Under the pieces are notes generated by a model. It searched no databases. It was not told where the DNA came from and worked only from the letters and a program-made list of their open reading frames with translations. A stretch of 64,000 bases of DNA, from the NCBI RefSeq assembly GCF_036924645.1, contig NZ_JAZHRX010000001.1, positions 3,685,501-3,749,500 of the forward strand. The letters are read 5' to 3'. The DNA comes from Bradyrhizobium sp. AZCC 2176. Lineage in GTDB: Bacteria > Pseudomonadota > Alphaproteobacteria > Rhizobiales > Xanthobacteraceae. Positions within the stretch are counted from its first letter, which is position 1; each line of letters begins with the position of its first letter. Made by a program: the position numbers and the translations under genes. Shown here one piece after another: positions 9,198 to 17,207 of the stretch.

Positions 9198-9403
9198 GAC
9201 TGCGAACTGATTTGCGCTCTGCGCATGCGATGGACGCTGATGGCGCGCAAGACGTGCGGGCCGGAAGCGTACGGCGAAGTCGTGTGGTTCGGGCGCCGCG
9301 GTCCTGGCATTAAGTTAAGTCCCAGGAGAAGCGAAGCTTCTCGGGGGCGACGGAGGCAACAGAGCCGTTCTCCGCGCCGCGAGAAGGCGGACGCACACCT
9401 CGC

Positions 9404-9509
9404 CGTCATTCCGGGGCTCGCCAAGCGAGAACCCGGAATCCATCGAACGACAGAGCAAGTGGCGAAATGGATTCCGGGCCTGCGCCAAGTGGCGCATCCC
9501 GGAATGACG
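9404..9509. repeat. Inverted repeat, family C (CGTCATTCCGG arms)
   Basis: Left arm about 9404-9442 and right arm about 9467-9509 pair over most of their length, with internal mismatches and a 24-base spacer. The right flank (about 9533-9549) carries the palindrome GTGCGCAATTGCGCAC, also present in the element at 23491-23575. These are intergenic palindromes of the kind scattered through Bradyrhizobium chromosomes; no coding content is seen. Confidence 0.75.
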
Positions 9510-9560
9510 AACCGAAAAGGCGCATCCTCAGTGCGCAATTGCGCACCGGGGAATGACGAC

Positions 9561-10097
9561 TCAATCCCGCGCGATGATCTCGCGCTCGTCCCGATGAACG
9601 GTCTCGGTATTGGTCAGGTTGCCGCGCCGGCGGCGCACCAGAAATTTCGGGCGGCGGGCGCGGATCGCGTTGTGGCGGCGGCGCCTGGCGGCCGGTTCGC
9701 TATGGTCATCCTCCGCCAATAGCGGCAGCGCGAAGATGTCGCTCCAGATTTGCCAGGCGGTGGCGATCTCGTCGTGGTCGGAGCTCACGCACAAGGGAAT
9801 GTTCAGCGAGGGATCGCGATGGGCCAGCACCAGCATCTGCGCGTCGTCATCGAGACCACGCAGCGCGACGCCGAGAAAATCGCTGACGCGGACGTTGATC
9901 GCCATCCGCATGCCCTGGACGGCACGGTGCAGCACGACGCGTTCGCGATGAAGTTCGATTTTCCGCACGCCGCCGTCTGCGCGGGTGTCGTGCGCATGGA
10001 AGCTAAGCGGCAGAGAAAGAGGGTCGAGCCGCATGACACGGCTCGACCCGGCGGGATTGATCCCGCTTGTTGCTGTTTGATGCCTCACGGCTCTCAT
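9561..10097 (-). CDS. DUF6101-like protein of unknown function
   Basis: 178 aa from ATG 10097; an internal ATG at 10034 (MRLDPLSLPL) would give 157 aa, and neither has a well spaced ribosome site. The central domain (about 45-145) reads like a small beta-rich domain with RVVLHRAVQGMRMAINV, followed by DEIATAWQIWSDIFALPLL. The C-terminus is arginine-rich. I assign it tentatively to DUF6101, found in Bradyrhizobium relatives. The region after the domain ends the gene against repeat-rich DNA. Confidence 0.65.
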   Translation of the reverse strand: MRAVRHQTATSGINPAGSSRVMRLDPLSLPLSFHAHDTRADGGVRKIELHRERVVLHRAVQGMRMAINVRVSDFLGVALRGLDDDAQMLVLAHRDPSLNIPLCVSSDHDEIATAWQIWSDIFALPLLAEDDHSEPAARRRRHNAIRARRPKFLVRRRRGNLTNTETVHRDEREIIARD

Positions 10098-10207
10098 CTC
10101 CCCGCCGGGATTATGTTCCCGGTCGATACGCGAGACCTTAGCCGAGCGATTTCCGTTTCGCCTTAAAAAGCCTGGTTAAGGAGAGCTAACCTGCCCTGGA
10201 TCTCGGA

Positions 10208-10251
10208 GCATGATTGACAAGACCTTGGCACGCATGATTGACGAGACCTTG
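10208..10251. repeat. Tandem 20-bp direct repeat upstream of pmbA
   Basis: GCATGATTGACAAGACCTTG at 10208-10227 recurs at 10232-10251 with a single change (A to G), giving a 24-base period. It lies about 120 bases before the likely pmbA start. It may be a regulatory site pair or a simple duplication. Confidence 0.7.
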
Positions 10252-10373
10252 CGACAATGCCGAAAATGTTTGGCATTGGGCGGCGCAAAATGCTTGAAAT
10301 CCCTGTGAATCAGGCACATCTGGTGGGTCTGCCGATTTGCGCCCGAGCCCTTCAATTGTCAGGGATTTTGTTT

Positions 10374-11774
10374 GTGAACTCTTCACCATCCACGGCTTCG
10401 CCGCTTTCGCAGGCTCCCGCAACTTCCGACCTGTTCGACCAATCGGCGCTCTCGACGCTGGCGCAGCGGCTGGTCGAGGCCGCAAAGCGCGCGGGCGCGG
10501 ACGCCGCAGATGCGGTTGCGGTGCGCGGCGTCTCGCAGGGCGTCGAAGTGCGTGAGGGCCGGGTCGAGGAATCCGAGCGTTCCGAAGGCGATGATGTCGG
10601 ATTGCGCGTATTGGTCGGGCAACGTCAGGCCGTGGTCTCGACCAACGATATTTCCGGCGATGGCATCGCAAAGCTCGCCGAGCGGGCGGTCGCGATGGCC
10701 CGCGTCGCGCCTGATGACAAATATGTCGGCCTCGCCGATCCGTCGCTCTTGGCGCGCGAGTTCGCCGATCTCGACCTGCTCGACCGCGAAGTTCCCTCGA
10801 TGTCCGAACTCGAACGCCGCGCCCGCGAGGCCGAAGCCGCAGGCATGGCGGTCAAGGGCGTTACCAAATCGGGCGGCGCGTCAGCCTCGAGCGGCATCGG
10901 CGGCATGGTGCTGGTCACCTCGACGGGTTTCCACGGCTCCTATTTGCGCTCCAGCCAGGGAATCTCGATGACCGCGATCTCCGGTGAGGGCACCGGCATG
11001 GAGCGCGACTACGATTTCACCTCGGCCCCCCACGCGTCCGATCTCGCTTCGCCCGAGAGCGTCGGCCGCAAGGCAGGCGAGCGGACCGTGGCGCGGTCCA
11101 ATCCGCGCAAGGTCGAGACCTGCAAGGTGCCGGTCGTGTACGATCCCCGGGTGTCGGCATCGCTGGTCGGCCATCTCGTCGGCGCCATCAACGGCGCCTC
11201 GATCGCGCGCAAGACCAGCTTTTTGAAAGACCGGATGGGCGAGCAACTGTTTGCGAAGAACATCCGCATCATCGACGATCCCTTGCGGGTGCGCGGCCTG
11301 CGGTCGCAGACCTTCGACGCCGAGGGCGTCCAGGTAAAGAAGATCGCGCTCATCGACGAGGGGGTGCTGACCACGTGGCTGCTCGATTGCGCGACCGCGC
11401 GCGAACTCGGGCTGGTCACCACAGGGCATGCCCATCGCGGCGTCTCGTCGTCGCCGTCGCCGGGATCGTATAATCTGCATCTCGAACCCGGCGAGATGAC
11501 GCCAAAGGAGCTGATCTCCGACATCAAGCAGGGTTTTTACGTCACCGACCTGATCGGCTCCGGCGTCAACGGCGTGACCGGCGATTACAGCCGCGGCGCC
11601 TCCGGCTTCTGGATCGAGAACGGCGAGATTACCTATCCGGTCAGCGAGGTGACGATCGCGGGCCATCTGCTGGCGATGTTCAAATCGCTGGTTCCGGCCA
11701 ACGACCTGGAATTCCGCTACGGCGTCAACGCGCCGACGCTGCGCATCGAGGGCCTGACGCTTGGCGGACGCTGA
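10374..11774 (+). CDS. pmbA: TldD/PmbA-family metalloprotease subunit (PmbA/TldE)
   Basis: 466 aa from GTG 10374, which has CAGGGA eight bases upstream. The frame is open to ATG 10257, but the extra 39 residues have no ribosome site. PmbA/TldE forms a protease with TldD that degrades unfolded peptides and helps mature some peptides. Landmarks: EVREGRVEESERSEG near the N-terminus, VVYDPRVSASLVGHL in the middle, and GVNGVTGDYSRGASGFWIENG near the C-terminus. TldE lacks the metal-binding HExxxH of TldD, as here. The cysQ start overlaps its stop by 14 bases. Confidence 0.94.
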   Translation: MNSSPSTASPLSQAPATSDLFDQSALSTLAQRLVEAAKRAGADAADAVAVRGVSQGVEVREGRVEESERSEGDDVGLRVLVGQRQAVVSTNDISGDGIAKLAERAVAMARVAPDDKYVGLADPSLLAREFADLDLLDREVPSMSELERRAREAEAAGMAVKGVTKSGGASASSGIGGMVLVTSTGFHGSYLRSSQGISMTAISGEGTGMERDYDFTSAPHASDLASPESVGRKAGERTVARSNPRKVETCKVPVVYDPRVSASLVGHLVGAINGASIARKTSFLKDRMGEQLFAKNIRIIDDPLRVRGLRSQTFDAEGVQVKKIALIDEGVLTTWLLDCATARELGLVTTGHAHRGVSSSPSPGSYNLHLEPGEMTPKELISDIKQGFYVTDLIGSGVNGVTGDYSRGASGFWIENGEITYPVSEVTIAGHLLAMFKSLVPANDLEFRYGVNAPTLRIEGLTLGGR

Positions 11775-12570
11775 CACCGCCGACCGGATCTGGGCGCGCG
11801 ATGCGGCGCTGTTGCGGGACACCGTGCGCGAAGCCGGCGCGCTGGCGTTGTCGCTGTTCCGCACCGAGCTGAAGAACTGGACCAAAGGCGCCTCGTCGCC
11901 GGTCTCCGAGGCCGACATCGCCGTCAACGACCTCGTCGAGCGGCGGCTGCGCGCGGCGACGCCGGATTATGGCTGGCTGTCGGAAGAAAGCGTCGACGAT
12001 GACCGCCGTCTCGGCAAGGAGCTGGTCTGGATCGTCGACCCGATCGACGGCACCCGTGGCTATCTCGCCGGCCGTGAAGACTGGTGCGTCTGCGTGGCGC
12101 TGGTTAGGGGCTCGTCGCCGGTGCTGGGGGCGGTGTTCGCTCCCGCCAGCGACGAATTCTTCTTCGCGATACGCGGCCAAGGCACCACGCGCAACGGGAG
12201 GCCGGTGCGTGCAACCGCGGGAACGGAGCTCGATTTTTCCCGCATGGCCGGCCCGAAGCCACTGGTACAGCGGCTGACCTCGTCGCCGGATGAAATCACG
12301 CTGCATCCGCGGATCGGATCGCTGGCACTGCGGCTGTGCCGGGTCGCCGACGGCAGCCTCGATGCCGCTTTTGCAGGCGGTCAGAGCCGCGACTGGGATC
12401 TTGCCGCGGCGAATTTGATCGTGCAGGAAGCGAATGGTAGAATGACCGCGCTCTCGGGGGATGCGATTGAGTACAATCGCCGGGAAGTGGTGCACGGGGT
12501 GCTGGTGGCGGCGGGATACGATCGACATGCGCGCATTGTCGAGCATTTCCGAAATCGTCCGCTGCCCTGA
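11761..12570 (+). CDS. cysQ: 3'(2'),5'-bisphosphate nucleotidase CysQ / inositol phosphatase family
   Basis: 269 aa from TTG 11761, overlapping pmbA by 14 bases. The metal-dependent phosphatase motifs are clear: GWLSEES (71-77), WIVDPIDGTRGY (90-101) and SRDWDLAAANLI near residue 205. CysQ clears 3'-phosphoadenosine 5'-phosphate from sulfate assimilation. An inositol monophosphatase with another substrate cannot be ruled out, but this synteny with pmbA and DUF4170 is the usual setting of the rhizobial cysQ-type gene. Confidence 0.9.
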   Translation: MADADTADRIWARDAALLRDTVREAGALALSLFRTELKNWTKGASSPVSEADIAVNDLVERRLRAATPDYGWLSEESVDDDRRLGKELVWIVDPIDGTRGYLAGREDWCVCVALVRGSSPVLGAVFAPASDEFFFAIRGQGTTRNGRPVRATAGTELDFSRMAGPKPLVQRLTSSPDEITLHPRIGSLALRLCRVADGSLDAAFAGGQSRDWDLAAANLIVQEANGRMTALSGDAIEYNRREVVHGVLVAAGYDRHARIVEHFRNRPLP

Positions 12571-12662
12571 ATCGGTCGAAATCCGTGCCACAAATCATCC
12601 CGTCCACGCCGCGATAACAGCTATCGCTCTTGCTTGCCGGGCATCTCGTTAGGAAAGACATC

Positions 12663-12911
12663 ATGCCAGATAGCGCCCAGCCGCAATTGCTTCATCTCGT
12701 CATCGGCGGCGAGCTGACCGATCTTGAACACACCACTTTCAAGGACCTCGACCAGGTCGACATCGTCGGCGTGTATCCCAATTACGCATCCGCTCACGCG
12801 GCCTGGAAGGCGAAGGCGCAGCAGACCGTGGACAACGCCCACATGCGCTATTTCGTGGTTCACCTCCACCGGCTGCTCGATCCAGGTCAAGACACGAAGT
12901 CCTCCAGTTAA
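12663..12911 (+). CDS. DUF4170 family small protein
   Basis: 82 aa from ATG 12663 with AGGAAAGA at 12651-12658 as ribosome site. The sequence runs LHLVIGGELTDLEHTTF, VDIVGVYPNYASAHAAW and AHMRYFVVHLHRLLDP, which matches DUF4170, a small cytosolic family of unknown role. It sits between cysQ and the lipid A acyltransferase-like gene, 12 bases before the latter, and is probably in the same transcript. Confidence 0.88.
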   Translation: MPDSAQPQLLHLVIGGELTDLEHTTFKDLDQVDIVGVYPNYASAHAAWKAKAQQTVDNAHMRYFVVHLHRLLDPGQDTKSSS

Positions 12912-12923
12912 GAAGTCCTGCAG

Positions 12924-13637
12924 TTGAAACGATTCCTTCGCGATTTGCTGCGCAGTAGCTGGATTCAGCGCGCGCTGGGGGTGCTTGCGGCCGAATATCT
13001 GCGGCTGGTCTGGCTGACCAACCGCTTCAGCTACGATCCGGCCGACGTCTATGACATCGTCGAGCCGGAGATGCCGGCGATCTTCGCGTTCTGGCATGGC
13101 CAGCATTTGATGACGCCGTTCATCAAGACCAAGGAGAGCTACCGCGCCAAGGTCCTGATTTCGCGGCATCGCGACGGCGAGTTCAACGCCATCGCCGCCG
13201 AGCGGCTCGGCATCGGAACCATCAGGGGTTCCGGCGATCATGGTGGGGCGTTTCACCGCAAGGGCGGCGTCGGCGCGTTCCGGGAAATGCTGCAGGCGCT
13301 CGAAGAAAAGTGGAACGTCGCTACCACCGCCGACGTGCCAAAACGGGCGCGGGTCGTGGGGCTGGGCATTATCATGCTGGCGCGGGAGTCCGGACGGCCG
13401 ATCATGCCCTTTGCGATGGCGACCTCCAGGTTCATTCGGTTGAAGAACTGGGACTCTACCACAATCAATTTGCCATTCGGGCGCGGCGCCGTGGTAGGCA
13501 TTGAACATGTATACGTGCCGCCGGATGCCGATGCCGAGACTATGGAAAAGTTGCGTCTTCAGGTAGAATCCTATCTGAACGAAGCGACCCGTCGTGCCTA
13601 CAAGGCGGTCGGGCGTCCGGAGGCCGCTCTTGGCTAA
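12924..13637 (+). CDS. DUF374 lysophospholipid acyltransferase-like protein
   Basis: 237 aa from TTG 12924. DUF374 belongs to the LPLAT superfamily; the IFAFWHGQHLM segment and RGSGDHGGAFHRKGG are the conserved blocks. An N-terminal hydrophobic helix suggests membrane association. Its position directly before waaA and lpxK supports a role in lipid A acylation or modification, probably a secondary acyl transfer; that is inference from context. The waaA start overlaps its end by 8 bases. Confidence 0.9.
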   Translation: MKRFLRDLLRSSWIQRALGVLAAEYLRLVWLTNRFSYDPADVYDIVEPEMPAIFAFWHGQHLMTPFIKTKESYRAKVLISRHRDGEFNAIAAERLGIGTIRGSGDHGGAFHRKGGVGAFREMLQALEEKWNVATTADVPKRARVVGLGIIMLARESGRPIMPFAMATSRFIRLKNWDSTTINLPFGRGAVVGIEHVYVPPDADAETMEKLRLQVESYLNEATRRAYKAVGRPEAALG

Positions 13638-14934
13638 TTCGCTGCCGATGACGCTGCGCGTCTACCGGAAACTGTCGTCCGTGATGGTGCCGCTGTCGCC
13701 AGCGTTGATCAGCCGGCGGTTGAAGCTCGGCAAGGAAGACCCCGAGCGGGTCGGCGAGCGCCGCGGCCTGAGCGCCGATATCCGCCCCACCGGGCCGCTG
13801 GTGTGGATTCACGGTGCCAGCGTCGGCGAGGTGCTGGCGGCGGCGGCGCTGATCGAGCGGCTGCGCGCGCTCAATCTGCGCATCCTCCTGACCTCGGGCA
13901 CGGTGACCTCGGCGGCGATCGTCGCCAAGCGGTTCCCCGCTGACGTCATCCACCAATATGTGCCCTATGATTCGCCGCGCTACGTCGCGCGGTTCCTCGA
14001 TCACTGGCGGCCGTCGCTGGCGCTGTTCATCGAATCGGACCTGTGGCCGAACCTGATCCTGTCGAGCGCCGCACGGCGGCTGCCGATGGTGCTGATCAAC
14101 GGACGGATGTCGCACCGCTCGTTTCCGCGCTGGCGCCGGGTTGCAGGGACCATTTCGGCGCTGCTCGGCAAGTTCGACGTCTGCCTGGCGCAGTCGCAGA
14201 CCGATGCGGATCGCTTTGCGACGCTGGGCAGCCGCAATGTCATGGTCACGGGAAACCTCAAGCTCGACGTTCCTGCCCCGCCGGCCGATGCCAACAAGCT
14301 GGATATGCTGATGGCGATGACGCGCGGCCGTCCGGTGGTGGTCGCCGCCTCCACGCATCCCGGCGAAGAGGAAATCCTGACGGAAACCCACCGGACGCTC
14401 GCCGGCTATTTTCCAAAGCTGTTGACCGTGATCGTGCCGCGGCATCCCGATCGCGGCGAGGCCATCGCGCGGATGATCGCAGCTTCCGGCCTCAATCCGA
14501 CCTTGCGCTCGCATGAGGACCTGCCCACCGCCACGACCGACATCTATGTCGCCGACACCATGGGCGAACTGGGCTTGTTCTACCGGCTGGCGCCGATCGT
14601 GTTCATGGGTGGATCGCTGGTCGAGCATGGCGGGCAGAACCCGATCGAGGCGATCAAGCTCGGTGCGTCGGTGGTCCACGGCCCCCACGTCTTCAATTTC
14701 ACCGACGTCTACGAAGCCCTCGATTCCGCCGGCGGCGCGCGGCGGGCCGATACGCAGGAAATGCTGGTCAAGCAGTTCGGGCAGATGCTCGCCGATCCCA
14801 AGGCGCGTGAAGCGGTGCTCACCGCGTCCGAGCGCGTGGTCGGGCAGCTCGGCGGCGCGCTGGAGCGAACGCTCAGCGCGCTCGAGCCGTATTTGCTGCA
14901 GTTGCGGATCGAGATGGGAGCCGCCAATGCGTGA
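13630..14934 (+). CDS. waaA: 3-deoxy-D-manno-octulosonic acid (Kdo) transferase WaaA
   Basis: 434 aa from TTG 13630, chosen because GGAGG at 13619-13623 lies six bases upstream; ATG 13648 is an alternative. WaaA attaches Kdo to lipid A precursor at the inner membrane. Landmarks: WIHGASVGE (acceptor-side glycine loop), ESDLWPNLI, GNLKLDVP and the sugar-nucleotide motif MGGSLVEHGGQNPIEA. An N-terminal hydrophobic anchor is present. It overlaps both the DUF374 gene and lpxK, each by 8 bases. Confidence 0.95.
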   Translation: MANSLPMTLRVYRKLSSVMVPLSPALISRRLKLGKEDPERVGERRGLSADIRPTGPLVWIHGASVGEVLAAAALIERLRALNLRILLTSGTVTSAAIVAKRFPADVIHQYVPYDSPRYVARFLDHWRPSLALFIESDLWPNLILSSAARRLPMVLINGRMSHRSFPRWRRVAGTISALLGKFDVCLAQSQTDADRFATLGSRNVMVTGNLKLDVPAPPADANKLDMLMAMTRGRPVVVAASTHPGEEEILTETHRTLAGYFPKLLTVIVPRHPDRGEAIARMIAASGLNPTLRSHEDLPTATTDIYVADTMGELGLFYRLAPIVFMGGSLVEHGGQNPIEAIKLGASVVHGPHVFNFTDVYEALDSAGGARRADTQEMLVKQFGQMLADPKAREAVLTASERVVGQLGGALERTLSALEPYLLQLRIEMGAANA

Positions 14935-15928
14935 GCCGGGCTTCTGGCACGGCCCGGCCTCGCTCAACGCGGATCTCCTGAAACCGCTCGCCGCGCTCTA
15001 TGGCGCCATCGCCGCAAAGCGCCTGCAGCGCAAGGGATTGAATGCCGGCATTCCGGTGTTCTGCGTCGGCAACTATCACGTCGGCGGCGCCGGCAAGACG
15101 CCGACCGTGCTGGCGCTGGCGAAGCTCATGCGCGACCTCGGCGAGACACCGGTCGTTCTCAGTCGCGGCTATGGCGGCGAATTGCGCGGGCCGGTCAGGG
15201 TCGATCCTGCCAGGCATGCGGCTTCCGATGTCGGCGACGAGCCTTTGATGCTGGCGGGCCACTTGCCGGCGGTGGTGTCGCGCAAGCGCGCGGACGGCGT
15301 GCCGCTGGCGCGATCGCAGGGCGCGACAGTGATCCTGATGGACGACGGCTTCCAGAATCCTTCGATCGTCAAGGACGCGTCCCTGATCGTGATCGACAGC
15401 GAGCGCGGCATCGGCAACGGGCAGGTGTTTCCCGCCGGCCCCCTGCGTGCGCCGCTGCGGCCGCAACTGGCGCGCACCGATGCACTCATCATCGTCGGCG
15501 ACGGCTCCGCCGCTGCAGCGGTGGCGGCAGAGATCGCAGCTCAAGACAAGCCGGTATTGCGCGCGCGCCTGAAGCCGGATCAGGCCGTGGTGGCGGAGCT
15601 TCGCGGAAAGCGCGTGCTGGCATTCGCCGGCATCGGCGACCCCGCGCGATTTTTCAACACGCTGCGCGCCAGCGGCATCGACATCGTCGAGCAGCGGGCC
15701 TTCGCCGACCATCATCCGTATTCGCAAGCCGAAATCGAAGGCCTGATCACCGAGGGCCGGCGCGATGGGCTGACATTGGTGACGACGGAAAAGGATCTGG
15801 CGCGCTTGAGGGATTGGTCGCAGCAAATCGTGCCGTTCCCTGTGACGCTCGAATTCGACGACGCGGCGCTGCTGCGGAAATTCGTGGCCGATCGGCTGTT
15901 CAAGGCACGTGAAAGGAAAGAACCGTAG
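14927..15928 (+). CDS. lpxK: Tetraacyldisaccharide 4'-kinase LpxK
   Basis: 333 aa from ATG 14927, overlapping waaA by 8 bases. LpxK phosphorylates the 4'-position of the lipid A disaccharide. The Walker A region CVGNYHVGGAGKTPT (residues 46-60) and the DDGFQNPS motif are typical. Its neighbour WaaA acts on the product, so the order follows the pathway. A DUF2093 gene lies convergent 33 bases downstream. Confidence 0.96.
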   Translation: MREPGFWHGPASLNADLLKPLAALYGAIAAKRLQRKGLNAGIPVFCVGNYHVGGAGKTPTVLALAKLMRDLGETPVVLSRGYGGELRGPVRVDPARHAASDVGDEPLMLAGHLPAVVSRKRADGVPLARSQGATVILMDDGFQNPSIVKDASLIVIDSERGIGNGQVFPAGPLRAPLRPQLARTDALIIVGDGSAAAAVAAEIAAQDKPVLRARLKPDQAVVAELRGKRVLAFAGIGDPARFFNTLRASGIDIVEQRAFADHHPYSQAEIEGLITEGRRDGLTLVTTEKDLARLRDWSQQIVPFPVTLEFDDAALLRKFVADRLFKARERKEP

Positions 15929-15961
15929 CCCCCGTTGGCTCCATCGGGCTACCAGGCAATC

Positions 15962-16189
15962 CTAACCCTGCGTCTTCAGCGCGCCGGGAAAGTGTCGCTG
16001 CAGCACGGCGGTCGGAACCGAATAGGCCTCCTGCAGATCGACGCTCCAGTATTTCAATTCGTCGAGCGGTATCCGCACGTCGGTGATGGCGCAGCGCACA
16101 TAGGTCCCGGGCGAGATCACGCGGAAATCGCCATCCAGATATTGCACCTGCGCTTCGCCATGGCCCGAGGGACCGAATTTATTGAGCAC
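15962..16189 (-). CDS. DUF2093 family small protein
   Basis: 75 aa from GTG 16189, which has GGAGAG seven bases upstream; TTG 16195 is in frame but too close to that site. The block MLNKFGPSGHGEAQVQYLDG with RVISPGTYVRCA and IPLDELKYWSVDLQE is characteristic of DUF2093, a family of alphaproteobacteria often beside lpxK. The single cysteine in RCA and the compact size suggest a small beta-rich domain. Function unknown. Confidence 0.88.
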   Translation of the reverse strand: MLNKFGPSGHGEAQVQYLDGDFRVISPGTYVRCAITDVRIPLDELKYWSVDLQEAYSVPTAVLQRHFPGALKTQG

Positions 16190-16373
16190 CGTCAAACTCT
16201 CCGATCGGCCGCGCGCGGGCTGGCCTTAAATCTATTTTTCGGATTCGATCTATCATAAATAGGTCGTACTGTCCGCCCCGGAAACTGACCGACTTGTGAT
16301 GATTTTGTGCCAATGCGCATGATAGCGTGAATTTTACCGTGCCCGCAGCGTCATACCGATCCGACAGAGACCG

Positions 16374-17207
16374 ATGCGCCTGTTGTCAGCAACGCTATTT
16401 CTGACGCTCCTTGCTGCGGCCTGCACGGCCGGTGCCGCGCCATTGCCGGCCCCGCGCCAGGTCGATATCCCGGCGACCGGCCTGACCTTGCATGCCCAGC
16501 TCTATAAGCCTGAGGGTGACGGCCCGTTTCCCACCGTGATAGCGCTGCATGGCTGCGGTGGATTGGGCGGGCAGTCCGAGCCGGTGCTGCCGCGCTACCG
16601 TGACTGGGCGGAACAGCTATTGAAGACCGGCCATGCGGTGCTGTTGCCGGACAGTTACGGCTCGCGCGAGCTCGGCCCGCAATGCCGCGTCAAGGAGCGC
16701 CGCGTGCTGGCCCGCCGGGAACGGGTGGCTGACGTCAATGCATCGCGGCAATGGCTGTTGCAGCAACCCTGGGCCGCGCGCGACCGGATCAGCCTGATGG
16801 GATGGGCGAACGGCGCCAGCGCGGTGTTGTGGGCGGTGCGTCCGCAACTGGCGTCGCGCAGTGCTGGACCGGATTTTCGCTCGGCCATCGCATTCTATCC
16901 GGATTGTCGCATCTCCTCCGGCCTCGGCTGGAGCACGCGGGTGCCGACGCTGCTGCTGATCGGCGCGCAGGACGACGTCAGTTCGCCGTCAGCCTGCCGC
17001 CAGGTGGTGGAGGGTGCCCGCGGTCGCAGCGCGCTCGCGCAGATCATGGTCTATCCCGGCGCATCCCACGATTTCGACCGCGCCAATCTGCCGCTGCGGG
17101 CGATCGCAGGCTCCGACGCCGCATTGCCCGAACGCGGTCATATCGGCACCGATGCGGACGCACGCAAGGACGCGCAACGGCGCGTCACGGAATGGCTGGC
17201 GCGCTAG
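16374..17207 (+). CDS. Exported dienelactone-hydrolase-like protein lacking the catalytic serine
   Basis: 277 aa. A signal peptide (about 1-22, LLAAAC may be a weak lipobox) precedes an alpha/beta-hydrolase fold with IALHGCGG (oxyanion side). The nucleophile elbow reads GWANG (143-147): Ala145 stands where the family has Ser or Cys. The Asp (200/201 in GAQDD) and His232 (GASHDF) of the triad remain. A serine at 149 is nearby but off the elbow. The protein may be a binding protein or use another residue. Its stop overlaps the xseA stop as CTAG. Confidence 0.85.
   Translation: MRLLSATLFLTLLAAACTAGAAPLPAPRQVDIPATGLTLHAQLYKPEGDGPFPTVIALHGCGGLGGQSEPVLPRYRDWAEQLLKTGHAVLLPDSYGSRELGPQCRVKERRVLARRERVADVNASRQWLLQQPWAARDRISLMGWANGASAVLWAVRPQLASRSAGPDFRSAIAFYPDCRISSGLGWSTRVPTLLLIGAQDDVSSPSACRQVVEGARGRSALAQIMVYPGASHDFDRANLPLRAIAGSDAALPERGHIGTDADARKDAQRRVTEWLAR

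Noticed and set aside
8105..9538. 477-codon minus-strand open frame over ubiA and repeats
   Set aside because: It is antisense to ubiA and runs through inverted repeats; composition is Arg/His/Gln-rich as in shadow frames.
13540..14967. 475-codon minus-strand frame over waaA
   Set aside because: Antisense to waaA, no motif, no ribosome site.
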